From positions 21,034,052 through 21,098,051 of the forward strand of contig CM054144.1 in assembly GCA_028751875.1 (NCBI GenBank): a stretch of DNA of 64,000 bases, given 5' to 3'. This stretch comes from Rapana venosa (lineage: Eukaryota > Mollusca > Gastropoda > Neogastropoda > Muricidae). Positions 45,043-54,037 of the stretch are shown here, in pieces; the first letter of the stretch is position 1; the number at the start of each line of letters is the position of its first letter. The notes under the pieces were generated by a model, which had not been told where the DNA came from, ran no database searches, and worked only from the letters and a program-made list of their open reading frames with translations. A program made the position numbers and the translations under genes.

Positions 45043-45958
45043 AGTGAATCATTATGTGACTGTGTGACAGCATGATGGACACTGTGGAAAGTGTCAATGG
45101 AGGATAATGCATACGCAGGAAAGTGTGCATGCTTGCTCTATTTCCAGGGTATGGATCATTTCTGAATTATACATTATTCACAATAAATTATAATCCTTTC
45201 ATGTGTCATGATGTGTTCATCTTTTCACGACTTTTGTTTTTGTATGGTTATTTTGTTGGTTTTGGTTTTCATTGAAGTACAATGTAATATCAGTATCAAG
45301 GTATGTATGATTACATGCCTCTGAATACATTTTACAAAACATTACAAACTAAATCAGTTTCAAGAACACAATTTCAAAATTTTCATCATCTAATTTTGAC
45401 ATGTATAATGTATATGATCTGAACATCATCTCTAGAAATATTCAGCTACTTCCATTTAAAAAAACAAATGTTATGTCTACATACTAAATCTGTACGCCTC
45501 TGTGCAGTTTTTCTCACACACACACTGTGACACACACACACACAATGACACACACACCAAACGACAATTTGCAGTTACTATATTGAAATGTTGATAGCAA
45601 TCTGTAATGCATGCTAATACTTCTGATTCTAAACGAGATACAGGTTACTATGATATGCCATCGGGCGGCTGACTGAACTTTCTCAAACAGAACAGTTGTC
45701 AATCTATGTTCGGAATTGTTCCGTGGTGCATCATGGAAGTCAGTGGACGAAGTGTTGTGTTGGAACTAAAAACATTACATAAGCGTATTTATCGACGAAA
45801 CCACAACTGTCACATTTTAAACAACAAAAATACAACAATGACTGAATTCGACGGCAACCTATGAAATGGTTCCTTTCACATTTTTTGCACAACATGGAAT
45901 ACTGGACATAATAAAGCTCAAACTTGTTATTTACCTCGTAATACTTTGCTTCTGCCAT
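32978..45958 (-). CDS. TMEM272-like four-pass membrane protein with PPxY motifs (6 coding exons)
   Basis: Exons on the minus strand are 45958-45935, 37948-37858, 37420-37310, 36413-36354, 35458-35249 and 33168-32978. All junctions are AG/GT with matching phases (0,1,1,1,1), totalling 687 nt or 228 residues. The N-terminal cytosolic part (1-65) is Pro/Tyr-rich with PPAY (17-20) and PPSY (41-44), motifs known to bind WW domains such as those of Nedd4-type ubiquitin ligases. Hydrophobic segments lie at about 67-96, 108-122, 154-171 and 189-211. An acidic loop (137-145) follows a basic CC motif, and the C-terminus is Cys-rich. Motifs such as [14 protein letters not shown] and WFIAGNVWIY resemble invertebrate transmembrane protein 272-like proteins. 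The function is not established. The structure is inferred from splice signals and reading-frame continuity. Confidence 0.85.
33497..33845 (+). mobile_element. SINE-A, full length
   Basis: Head 'aaagcctagtggtcagaac' and 'gggttcgattcccg', core 'gatgagactttaaatcgagg', and tail 'gtgcttattccattatcctc' with an A/T-rich end. It is upstream of exon 6 within intron 5 of the membrane-protein gene, antisense to it. Confidence 0.9.
34000..34275 (+). mobile_element. SINE-A-like copy, diverged, tail missing
   Basis: Head 'gaatagcctagtggttagag' with a changed B-box region ('gggttcaagccacc'). Core 'aatgagactataaactgaa', and the family's '...aaaattaggccattgcatgc' block. It ends in an A run (34272-34287) instead of the usual tail. 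It sits 5' of the AGAGC array in intron 5. Confidence 0.75.
34580..35229. repeat. (AGAGC)n pentanucleotide array, about 650 bp
   Basis: The left two-thirds is interrupted by variants (gagaaa, gggagaag, aagcaga). The right end (35040-35228) is nearly pure AGAGC. The array produces long open frames on both strands (AEQSR and ALLCS repeats), which are artefacts. It lies in intron 5, and its pure end is 20 bp from the exon 5 donor. Confidence 0.96.
35249..35458 (-). CDS. Membrane-protein gene, exon 5 (TM2, acidic loop, start of TM3)
   Basis: The acceptor cttgttgttcag ends at 35459 and the donor GCTG|gtgggt is at 35248. It encodes residues 97-165: [19 protein letters not shown], then a CC-HKK-acidic loop, then [15 protein letters not shown]. 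It is GC-rich compared with its surroundings. About 20 bp past the donor the intron becomes a 650 bp GCTCT array. Failure to splice would read hydrophobic ALLCS repeats. Confidence 0.92.
35545..35945 (-). mobile_element. SINE-B, near full length, in intron 4
   Basis: Tail 'cagctacagctttgaggttcaccaatgg', then 'caccattaaggcagctgcattccgacttcagg', core region 'ggttataatcatcaaaggac', and head end 'gggccatcacatcaccagcgcaatgctctaacaacta'. Same strand as the host gene. Confidence 0.82.
36354..36413 (-). CDS. Membrane-protein gene, exon 4 (rest of TM1)
   Basis: A 60 bp exon between ttttttttcag and ATTG|gtgagt. It encodes [19 protein letters not shown], a continuous hydrophobic run. Phases on both sides fit the neighbours. 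Confidence 0.88.
36650..36724. repeat. (CA)n with CATGCACG variants
   Basis: Mixed CA and GCATGCA units in intron 3. Confidence 0.85.
37310..37420 (-). CDS. Membrane-protein gene, exon 3 (second PPxY, start of TM1)
   Basis: The acceptor tttcaacag is preceded by a (GT)n run, and the donor ACCA|gtaagt is at 37309. It encodes residues 39-75, including [13 protein letters not shown] and the start of the first hydrophobic segment ([10 protein letters not shown]). Confidence 0.88.
37662..37844. repeat. (CT/CA)n then (GA)n microsatellite in intron 2
   Basis: CT units (37667-37687) change strand sense to GA units (37700-37844), giving a potential hairpin. The GA part ends about 13 bp from the exon 2 donor, so nearly half of the 437 bp intron is repeat. 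Confidence 0.95.
37858..37948 (-). CDS. Membrane-protein gene, exon 2 (first PPxY motif)
   Basis: The acceptor gtgtgtgggcag ends at 37949 and the donor GATG|gtgaga is at 37857. It encodes residues 9-38, including LPPAYSP and LPSYQDV. A CT-repeat intron (GA on plus) begins about 15 bp after the donor. Confidence 0.85.
38095..38222 (+). mobile_element. SINE-C, 3' part
   Basis: 'aggtaaagcagtgagggaaag', 'gccctcaagatgctggccca', 'aaggtctctgacatctccct' and 'gcataggttatgcc' follow the SINE-C body in order. The promoter head is missing. Confidence 0.8.
38223..39654. other. Intron 1 sequence with minor simple repeats
   Basis: Contains an AT palindromic patch (38503-38560), a poly-C plus (AC)n tract (38597-38633), (CACACAGTGA)n units (38685-38740) and (CT)n (39357-39395). 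A phrase 'ttaaccctttgctgggcgca' at 39232 looks like a piggyBac end, but no partner end was found. Confidence 0.5.
39655..39775 (+). mobile_element. SINE-A, 3' fragment, diverged
   Basis: 'cattgggaacggatgacaat', 'cacactaggactg' and 'gtcttattcataagttcagtatcctt' correspond to the SINE-A tail. Confidence 0.55.
39776..41220. repeat. Intron 1 region dense in CA/GT and GA microsatellites
   Basis: Separate arrays lie at 39855-39892 (GT), 40305-40445 (CA with CAGAGTGA), 40590-40645 (CA, CT), 40925-41095 (GT with GTAGGT) and 41110-41215 (GAGA with AGGA). The remaining sequence shows no gene or element. Confidence 0.8.
41534..41758. repeat. Imperfect CA-rich low-complexity tract
   Basis: CA-dominated sequence with many ACACATAC and ACATGC variants leading up to the first long poly-C tract. 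Confidence 0.75.
41761..41833. repeat. Poly-C tract, about 71 nt with one A
   Basis: C run broken by a single A near 41799. In the sense of the host gene it is poly-G. The exact length may be uncertain because homopolymers are hard to assemble. Confidence 0.9.
41979..42055. repeat. Poly-C tract, about 77 nt, uninterrupted
   Basis: A pure C run, 145 bp from the previous one. Transcription of the host gene would make a poly-G run of the same length in intron 1 RNA. Confidence 0.9.
42056..43019. other. Intron 1 sequence, CA-rich patches
   Basis: CA patches at 42155-42260 and 42330-42395; nothing else recognised. Confidence 0.5.
43025..43108. repeat. (GA)n microsatellite
   Basis: About 40 GA units just upstream of a SINE-A copy. 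Confidence 0.95.
43138..43482 (+). mobile_element. SINE-A, full length
   Basis: Head 'gggatagcctggtggtaagtg' and 'gggttcaaatc', core 'gatgaaactataaactgagg', tail 'gtgcttattccattatcctt', and an A-rich end. (AC)n on both sides may be the insertion target. Confidence 0.88.
43483..44119. other. Intron 1 sequence, no recognisable feature
   Basis: AT-rich, with no array or element. Confidence 0.5.
44120..44395 (-). mobile_element. SINE-B or related copy, head and core
   Basis: 'gcaagatgttttgtatgcattcac' and 'ggtttatagtctcatctgaagg' are the reversed core. 'gccacagtggtggctcaaac', 'gggccatcagatcacaat' and 'ctataaccactaggctattc' are the reversed tRNA head. The 3' tail is lost. Confidence 0.72.
44396..45934. 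other. Intron 1 sequence with one (GT)n array
   Basis: GT units lie at 44975-45040. Short (CACAGTGACACA) units lie at 45515-45555. No gene or SINE recognised. Confidence 0.5.
45935..45958 (-). CDS. Membrane-protein gene, coding exon 1 (start codon)
   Basis: Encodes MAEAKYYE. The donor GAG|gtaaat follows at 45934. It is the only start-bearing exon with phase 0 output upstream of exon 2, and the small size fits a short cytosolic N-terminus. The intron to exon 2 is 7986 bp. This exon is the least certain because it carries so little sequence. Confidence 0.7.
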
Positions 45959-46250
45959 TGCGGCTTTCGTCGGATGTACAAGGGAGATCAGTCTTATTGT
46001 TACACAGGTTACTAAGTCAATGACGTAAACAAGCTTGGGTTATCGCAAAATAACTAATTGAGCAGTGTCTGCATCATTCGGAAAATCTCCACGTCAGAAA
46101 ATGTTGATAAACGTATCACAACAAACTTTAGGAGAATGTGATTTCTCTGAAAGAGATTTTGCAACAGCAAGCAAAAACGTGACTTCACCGCTTCAATGTT
46201 AACAGTCACATGAGCCACAGTCACATGAGTAACTCGGCTATGAATAGAAC
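45959..46250 (-). promoter_or_regulatory. Presumed 5' UTR and proximal promoter of the membrane-protein gene
   Basis: This is the sequence upstream of the start codon on the minus strand. It contains two exact copies of the 12-mer CAGTCACATGAG (46203-46214 and 46218-46229, 15 bp apart), each with a TCACATGA/TCATGTGA E-box-type core. A 22-nt C tract lies just beyond. No TATA box is obvious. The promoter role is inferred from position only. Confidence 0.35.
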
Positions 46251-46272
46251 CCCCCCCCCCCCCCCCCCCCCC
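46250..46272. repeat. Poly-C tract (about 23 nt)
   Basis: C run followed by A-rich sequence upstream of the membrane-protein gene. Confidence 0.9.
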
Positions 46273-46465
46273 AAACCTAAAAAAAAAAACCGTAACCAAA
46301 ACAAAACAAAAAAAACAACCAAAAACCAAACCCACGTGCTTTGGACTCCACCTTTCCCCTCCCCTTTACCCCAGTTTCTTTCTCTCAATGGGCATTTTCT
46401 TTAAAAAAAAAAAAAAGTGTATGATTAAATTTTGGGGGGGGGTTTGAATGTTGGTATTCATAAAC

Positions 46466-46468
<3 letters not shown>

Positions 46469-46534
<66 letters not shown>
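46469..46534. repeat. (GT)n microsatellite
   Basis: About 32 GT units. Confidence 0.95.
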
Positions 46535-46536
<2 letters not shown>

Positions 46537-46689
46537 TCCCCCTTTTTTGTTTTTGTTTATTTTGCTTTTGTTTTCTTTGCTGGCTTGGTTTTGTTGCTGT
46601 TGTTGCTGTTTTTGTATTTCTTTTTTGGGGTGGTGGTGGTGTTCGTAATCTTATGATCTAGGTATATTTTTGATATTATGATGAAATCT

Positions 46690-47012
46690 CTTCAAAGGGC
46701 GGGGACTGGATGTCCAAAAAAAAAAGAAAAAAGAAAAAAGAAAAGAAAAGGAGTAAGAAAAAAAAAGAAAAGAAAAAGAAAGCACATGTGTGCTTGCAAT
46801 AAAGAAGCTTGCCCTGTCTTGCCTCATCTTTCCATGAACATTGCGAAACCCACAGTCTGTATAAACGTGCTCTTGAACTGGTTTGCCATTGTGGCCCGGT
46901 AGGAACGGATGACAGAACATTTACAAAACGACATGCACATGGGGACTGGCGGTAAAATAAAGTACACAAATGCTTTTTCCATTATTCTTGAAATAAAAGA
47001 ATAGATGAATAG
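46690..47012 (+). mobile_element. SINE-A fragments, rearranged
   Basis: Two pieces of SINE-A tail ('gggactggatgtcc' with an A/G-rich end at about 46702-46790, and 46840-47012 with 'taggaacggatgacag', 'catggggactgg' and 'tttttccattattcttg'). They are separated by unrelated sequence. The segment lies directly upstream of the LINE. Confidence 0.6.
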
Positions 47013-47013
47013 A

Positions 47014-47043
47014 CATCATCATCATCATCATCATCATCATCAT
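47014..47043. repeat. (CAT)n microsatellite
   Basis: Nine ATC/CAT units between the SINE-A fragment and the LINE 5' end. Confidence 0.92.
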
Positions 47044-47072
47044 TTTTTTATTTCAGATTGATATTTTTTGCC

Positions 47073-50000
47073 TTTGCGCCTGACGGCAGCACGGTGTGTG
47101 CGTCTGAGTTTGAAAGCGTTTTGTGTGTGTTTTTCTTCCGTTCTGCAAGATAAGTTTTACATCTACGTGTTTGTGGTGTCACTGTGCTTAGACTGGTTAG
47201 AATGGTTTTCTGTGATATTGTTTGAATTTTGAATTACTTTAATATATAATTTTTCATTTTCGGATACATTTTTCAAAATTTTATTGTCTTCATGACTTGT
47301 GTTCAACTGACTGTGCTGGTCCTGGTGACCCATTTCAGTGTATCCCTGCTGCCGCACCAACAATTGCACGTGAAACACGAATTCAAACCTTCTCCATCTC
47401 AACCACCCAGATTTCTTTCTTTCACTGAAATGACAACAACAGCTGCAGACATAAGAGCTTTGCTCCCACATGGGTTTTACCCCATATCAAACAGACTAAA
47501 ACAACATATTTTAACCTTAGGAATTCACCGCCGCAAAACGAGACGAGGTACACGTGCCGGCAAACATCATCGCCTACGGTCCCATGGTTCCGTCTCTGCC
47601 CTCACTTCTGACGTCACTGCCGCCGCTACCACTGCAACCAACGACAACACCACTTCGCTTCCCTCTGATGCCTCTACTTATGTTTATGACTCTGACAAAA
47701 CATGTTCTGATTGCAATGTGGACAATGGTGTACATGAAACTGCAAATGTTAAAACTAGCCCAATTCTTCCACAATCCACCACACCTGACTCTCAATCTAA
47801 ACTTTTGACTGCTCTACCACTCTCCACATCCCTACCATCACCTACATCCTCTTCCTCTGACAATTATCCTAACTCACCACAATCATCATCAACCTCTCTG
47901 CCTCCCACAAATCTTCTTCACTTATGCTTGTTCAATGTGCAATCTGTCTGTCCAGATGGTAAAGCTGACCTAATTTCTGACTTCATCTCTGACCGGAATA
48001 TTGATATCACCTTTCTCACAGAAACCTGGTTAAAACCACATGGTCACGAACCAAAGATAAAACAACTGACACCACCTGGTTATAAAACTCTTTCTTTCCC
48101 CCGACCCTCCCGTGGAGGTGGCATTGCCGTCGTTTATAAAGATACACTTGAACCTGCTCTTTCTTTCTGTCGCTCCCTTCCTTTCTCACCTGAATCCTTT
48201 GAAGTCTGTGAACTCAACCTCAACACACCTGGCCACTCTATTACTTTCTGCTGTCTTTACCGTCCACCTCCAAGCCGTAGGAATAATCTGACATCATCCA
48301 TCTTCCATCAAGAGTATCAGTCACTCCTAGATCACTACAGCCTCTCTCCCAGAAAGCTTATTATTCTCGGTGACTTTAACTTCCACTTCGACAACCCGTC
48401 TTCTCCTGATGTCAAACGTCTTTCTCTTTCTTTGTCCAACCACTCTCTTTCACAGCTGGTAACTGAAGCAACACACAGATCAGGACATATCTTAGACTGG
48501 CTCATTACTGATGTATCACAAGATTTGGTTTCATCTGTATCTATCACTGATGAACTACTCTCTGATCATTCTGCTGTTCTTTTCTCCCTCAACATTGCAA
48601 AACCTATCAGAAAGAAGAAATGTGTCACCCGTCGCAATCTCAAGGCTATAGACATTGAAACTTTCTCTGCACAAGCTGCTGAGCGCCTATCACTAACCTC
48701 TGACAACACTGACCCCTCGAAACACTACAATACTGTTCTCAGCCAACTGCTTGATGAGCATGCACCTCCCACTGACCGTCTCCTGCCTGACAGGCCCTGT
48801 GCACCATGGTTCACCCACGACATCCTGGTTGCAAAGCGCAAACGCAGGCAGCTAGAGCGGCAGTGGCGAAAAACAAAAACGGAAATCAACAAACAACTCT
48901 TCCGAAAACAAACCAACAAAGTCAAATCTTTAATTCTTTCAGAAAAAACAAAGTACTACTCTTCTCAAGTTCTTAATGCCACGTCTATGAAATCTCTCTT
49001 TTCCCTCACATCTACTCTTCTTGGATCTGTGAAGGCAAGCCCTCTGCCTTCCATCCACAACCACTCTGAACTTCCTTCTATATTTTCTACATTCTTTTCT
49101 GACAAAATCCGTAACATCCGTTCCAGATTGGATCAGACTCCTTTCCAGCCTGCAGTTCCTGATCCCCAATTCTCTGGTACTCCTCTCCTTTCCTTTCATC
49201 CTGCAAGTGAGAAAGAAATTACGACAATTCTGAAAGAAATGACTATAAAATCATGCAACCTCGATCCCATACCTGCTTCTCTTTTTGTACAGTGCCTACC
49301 ACAACTTATACCCGCTATCACGAAAATAGTGAACTCATCTCTTGTTTCAGGAAATGTTCCATCATCTCTCAAAACTGCAATAGTTACACCTCTACTCAAA
49401 AAGCATGACCTTGACCCTAACATTCTGAAGAATTATAGACCTGTTTCCAATCTACCTTTCATCTCTAAAGTCCTTGAAAAAGTAGTTCTAAAACAGCTCA
49501 ATAACCACCTTCTCTCCAACAGTCTTCTTCCTGAGTTTCAGTCTGCCTATCGCGTCAACCATAGCACTGAAACTACCCTAGTCCATACCCTAAATACACT
49601 TCTACTTGCTTCTGACTCGGGGAAAATCTCCCTTTTCACTCTACTCGACTTATCTGCAGCCTTCGACACTATTGACCATTCAATTCTTCTCTCCCGTCTT
49701 CAAAAAACATTCGGTGTTACTGGCACAGCCCTCTCCTGGTTCAGTTCATACCTCACTAACCGATTCCAGACAGTCGCAGTAAACAAGATACAGTCAATAC
49801 CTGCCAAACTGGAATGTGGTGTCCCGCAGGGATCAGTTCTCGGCCCTGTTCTTTTCACTCTCTATACTGCTCCACTATCACATATAATAAACCGTCATCA
49901 TATCAACCATCACTTTTATGCAGATGACTCTCAGATTCAAAGTAGTGTTACACCTGAAAATCTGCCTTCTCTCTTGACAAAGATGGCCTACTGCTTTTAA

Positions 50001-51001
50001 GATATCCAAAACTGGATGATACAAAACAAGTTACAGTTAAACGCAGATAAAACCGAAGCCATGCTTGTAGGGACCAAACACAAACTCTCTTCCATTACAA
50101 CAACTTCAATAGAACTCGGCAATACATCAGTCCCTCTATCCACTTCCGTGAAGTATCTAGGTGTCGTTATCGACAACACACTCTCTATGAAAAAATTCAT
50201 CACCCAGACCTGTCAGTCGTGCTACTATCAATTACGGCGTATTAGTGCAATTCGAATGTACCTGTCTACTGATGCAACAGCCAAACTTGTCACTTCTCTC
50301 ATTCTCTCACGTCTGGACTATTGCAATTCTCTTTTAGCTGGTCTGCCAGCAACATCTATCCACTCCCTTCAACGTATACAAAACTCCGCAGCTCGACTAG
50401 TTCTCAGAAAGAAAAAAATTGAGCACATTACCCCTCTCTTGCGATCTCTCCACTGGCTGCCTGTGCCACAGAGAGTAGATTATAAAATCAGTACCCTCTG
50501 TTACAAATGTCTCCACAAAACTGCACCCTCCTACCTATGTGAATGTCTTAACCTGTACACTCCTTCACGTTCCCTCCGATCTACTGCAGATACCTTGTGC
50601 CTACGAATACCTAGATTCAACCAATCCACTGTTGGCCTCCGCTCATTCTCTATTTCTGGTCCATCCATCTGGAACAACCTTCCTCTCTCTGTTCGCCAGA
50701 AACCTAGTTATGACACTTTTAAATCCAGCCTCAAAACATATTTATTTCAAACCTAAGACTTCCCCCCTCCTGTTTCATATCTAACCCATGTTCTATCACC
50801 CTGCTAAGTGTATGTGTGCTTTTGAAAAACATTTGACTATCGAAATTTTGTTTCAAGATTTTGTCTGCATCGCACCATGTTTGTAAATATCTGTTTGTTT
50901 AAACTTTTGATTATTTATCATTGATTGCATGACTGTGTAAGATTAGGTTGAATGCATGCGCTTTGATTTGTCTTTGCAAGATATAGCGCTATATAAGTTC
51001 C

Positions 51002-51049
<48 letters not shown>

Positions 51050-51059
51050 CATCATTCAT

Positions 51060-51060
<1 letters not shown>
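47073..51060 (+). mobile_element. Near full-length LINE (L2/CR1-like) with short 3' UTR and (ATT)n tail
   Basis: The element contains a GC-richer 5' region (start approximate, about 47073), one long polyprotein frame (47292-50756) and a 3' region of about 250 bp. The 3' region ends 'gcaagatatagcgctatata', 'agttccattt' and (ATT)n from 51005. The compact 3' UTR and trinucleotide tail, with no poly-A, fit L2/CR1-type elements. The same 3' end occurs in 27586-28035 and 28541-28608, and a close relative of it in SINE-E. Only one in-frame stop interrupts the polyprotein, so insertion was probably recent. Confidence 0.9.
47292..50756 (+). CDS. LINE polyprotein: AP-like endonuclease plus reverse transcriptase, one in-frame stop
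   Basis: A single frame is open from ATG 47292 to a TAA at 49998-50000 (902 residues) and continues in the same frame to 50756. Residues 1-205 are a basic, Ser/Thr-rich extension. The endonuclease-exonuclease-phosphatase domain spans about 208-430, with FNVQS, the catalytic TETW (about 242), GDFNFHFD (about 360) and SDHSAV (about 423). The reverse transcriptase spans about 680-960, with KNYRPVSNLP, LLDLSAAFDTIDHS (about 791), CGVPQGSVLGP (about 843) and the catalytic FYADD (about 875). The stop falls about 30 residues after FYADD, so the thumb and C-terminal region would be lost without readthrough. An ATG at 47430 is an alternative start. The enzyme nicks target DNA and copies its own RNA at the nick. 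Confidence 0.9.
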
Positions 51061-51091
<31 letters not shown>

Positions 51092-51198
51092 GCATGAGTA
51101 GAAGTAGTGGGACCATGATGATGATAGTAATGAAGAAGATGATGATAGTGAAGAAAACAACAATTATTATCATTGTTGCTATTGTTATTGTTATTGCT

Positions 51199-51234
<36 letters not shown>

Positions 51235-51270
51235 CTTCTTCTTCTTCTTCTTCTTCTTCTTCTTCTAAGT
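51005..51270. repeat. Compound trinucleotide tract after the LINE tail: (ATT)n-(ATC)n-(AGC)n-...-(TTG)n-(TTC)n
   Basis: ATT units (51005-51045), ATC (51050-51068), AGC (51069-51092), GATGAT/GAAGAT patches, TTG (51200-51233) and CTT (51234-51266) follow each other with little other sequence. All are trinucleotides, as if the tail was extended and diversified after insertion. Confidence 0.92.
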
Positions 51271-51484
51271 AGTGCTACCACAAAAGTACTGAAGTATTCA
51301 CTAAGTGCATCATCTATTACAGTGACAGAGGCGCACGGAGACAGGGTGCATTTTCTTTCTTATTCTCCTTGTCAGCGGTTATCAACATTGACTGCCGAGT
51401 CTGACCAGGCACAAGAGGTGGTTTTGGATTCTCAAGGAACACAATACAGCCGCCTCTGTCTACGTGCAGCCATTGCCCAGAAAG

Positions 51485-51868
51485 ATTAAAGTCCAGGGTT
51501 CAAGTGTGTGGTGGTTTGATCCCCGTTTGTACTCAACCTCCCCCCCCCCCCCCCCCCCCCTCTCCATCCACTAGACCCTGAGTGGTGGTCTTTGTGCTAG
51601 TCTTTCGGGTGAGTCGATAAACCGAGGTCCCGTGTGCAATAGGCCTATTTATTTAGTGCTCGTGAAAGGACCCACGGCAAAAAGAGAGCTGTCCCTGGAA
51701 AAATTATGTAGAAAAAAGCCACTCTGATAGGAAACCAAGTAACTTAATAAATAATGGGTGGCGCTGCTTTTGTGGCGACGCGCTCTTCCCGGAGAAAGCG
51801 GCCCGAATTTCATGCAGAGAAATATTGCCGTGACTTGAAAGTGGCATACAATACAAAACAATAATCGT
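51485..51868 (+). mobile_element. SINE-F, near full length
   Basis: Degraded head (B-box-like 'gtttgatccccgtttgtact'), a poly-C insertion (51539-51560), core 'tcgataaaccgaggtcccgt', then 'cgtgaaaggacccacggcaa', 'gtggcgacgcgctcttcccg' and tail 'cgaatttcatgcagagaaat'. It matches 52637-53055 throughout. Confidence 0.85.
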
Positions 51869-52029
51869 TGAAAGGGCACAAGCTCCGTTATCATGGCACC
51901 TGTCCAATTTACGTTGAAAGGGGGACAGGTGTCTTCTGCATCGACTGCAAGAGTCCAGTGTTTAGTTGTTGGTAGATCTAGAAACCAAACCAAAGGGAGG
52001 GTGAGGGGGTGGGGGTGGACGTAAATATA

Positions 52030-52238
52030 ATCTGAACGCACGAAGAACATCCTGCGCACACGTTAATACTTGTTCCACCTTTCGGAAGAGTGGGCCATTT
52101 GTGCCAGTGGGAACGGATGACAAAACTGACAGAACCGCGAGTACCCGGGCACTAGGCCCTATTTGTTAAAAAGAAAAAGAAAAGAAAAAAAGCACAGTGC
52201 TTATTCCAATTATCCTCGAAATAAAAGAATGAATAAAA
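52030..52238 (+). mobile_element. SINE-A, 3' half
   Basis: 'cgcacgaagaacatcctgcg', 'cggaagagtgggccatttgt', 'gtgggaacggatgacaaaac' and 'gtgcttattccaattatcct' with an A-rich end. Truncated within the core. Confidence 0.85.
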
Positions 52239-52636
52239 AAAAACTAGTGGTATACTCGAAATTTTCAAAAATCCTACTAGCCTCCTTTTGTTCATTCATT
52301 TTTTTCCTCGTTCTTGAATTAGAGAAAGATGTTTTTCCGGCAAAAAGAAAGATTGAATCGGGGTCCTTGAAAGTGCAGTTGTAGAACTTTCGAAATGATG
52401 TGCAAGAACAGTAACTGGCGCTTGTCTCAAACTGTCTCTTATCATGAGTTATTTCTCTTAGATTATCAACGTCTCTTGTGTCTGCGGAGAACTTTGCAGA
52501 GTAGGCTGAGACTGTCTTTTCCCCCCAAAAAAAATTTCTATTTCAATTTTTTTCACTTTTCTTTCTTGTTTTGCTGTAGTACTTACTATATGGACTGCAG
52601 CTTTAGTTTGAATGTCCCAATGCACAAAGGAAAGCA
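52239..52636. other. No recognisable feature
   Basis: AT-rich sequence between two SINEs; no supported frame. Confidence 0.5.
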
Positions 52637-53055
52637 CCACATTAGGGGAAAGGTGGTCTAGAGGTAACGCACCTACCAAGAAAGTAAGAGGCGCGGGTTC
52701 GATCCCCGTTTGTGCTCAAAACCTTACCGGTACCCTCATCCACACGACCATGGGTGATGGTCTGGGTGCTAGTCTTTTGAATTGGACGATAGACCGATGT
52801 CCCATGTTCAACACGCATTCAGCGCACGTAAAAGAACCTACGGCAACAAGAGAGTGGTCCCTGGCAAAACTCTGTAGAAAAACGCAGGGAAGCAAATACA
52901 CATGCAGAATAGGAAAGCATAAACAAGAACAAAACTAATGGGTGGCCCTGCTCTTGTGGCGACGCGCTCTCCCCGGGGAAAACAGCACGAATTTCACGCA
53001 GAGAAATTTGCCGTGACTTAAAGGGGTACACAAAATACCAACGAAAACAAATACA
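52637..53055 (+). mobile_element. SINE-F, full length
   Basis: Clear tRNA-type promoter: A box in 'aggtggtctagaggtaacgc', B box in 'gcgggttcgatccccg'. Core 'cgatagaccgatgtcccatg', body 'gtaaaagaacctacggcaac', a 'gtggcgacgcgctctccccg' block and tail 'cgaatttcacgcagagaaat' ending near 53055. It is the best reference copy of SINE-F in the window. Confidence 0.9.
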
Positions 53056-53300
53056 GCTTTTTTTTCATAGTCAAACACTAGGCTATGTCTGCTCTTGACT
53101 TCTAAACCTGAAGTTCTTCATATTGATTCCGCACCCCCCCCCCCCCCCCCCACCTCTACCAGACAAAACAACACGAACAATTCTCGAAAACCAGGAAGGT
53201 TAAACTGAGATCCAGATGAGGATTCATACACTGGGTATGCCCGTCACTTGAACAAGCTTGAAGCCTCAAGACTCAAGACCACTTTATTTTCTGAACGGCG
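53056..53300. other. Unique sequence with a poly-C tract
   Basis: C run at 53132-53151. Nothing else recognised before the CA array. Confidence 0.5.
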
Positions 53301-53302
<2 letters not shown>

Positions 53303-53377
<75 letters not shown>

Positions 53378-53446
53378 CACACACACACAGACACCCCCCC
53401 TCACACCCCTCCCCTCATACACACACACAACACACACACACACACA

Positions 53447-53491
<45 letters not shown>

Positions 53492-53505
53492 ACACACATA
53501 CATAC

Positions 53506-53538
<33 letters not shown>

Positions 53539-53586
53539 CACACACACACACACACACACACTCCTCTCTCTCTCACACACACACTC

Positions 53587-53617
<31 letters not shown>

Positions 53618-53997
53618 TCCTCTTACACACAGACACACCCCTCACACACACACACTCCTCTCACACACAGACTCCTCTCACACACAGACAACCCCCTCAC
53701 ACACACACCCCCCCTCACACACACACACCCTCACACACCACTCCTCTCACACACAGACACCCCCTCACAACACACACACTCCTCTCACACATAGACTCCT
53801 CTCACACACAGACACCCCCTCTACACACACACACACACCTCCACACACACACACACCCTCACACACACACTCCTCTCACACACAGACACCCCCTCACACA
53901 CCACACCCCTCACACACACACTCCTCTCACACACAGACACCCCCTCACACACACACACTCCTCTCACACACAGATCCTCTCACACACAGACACCCCT

Positions 53998-54037
<40 letters not shown>

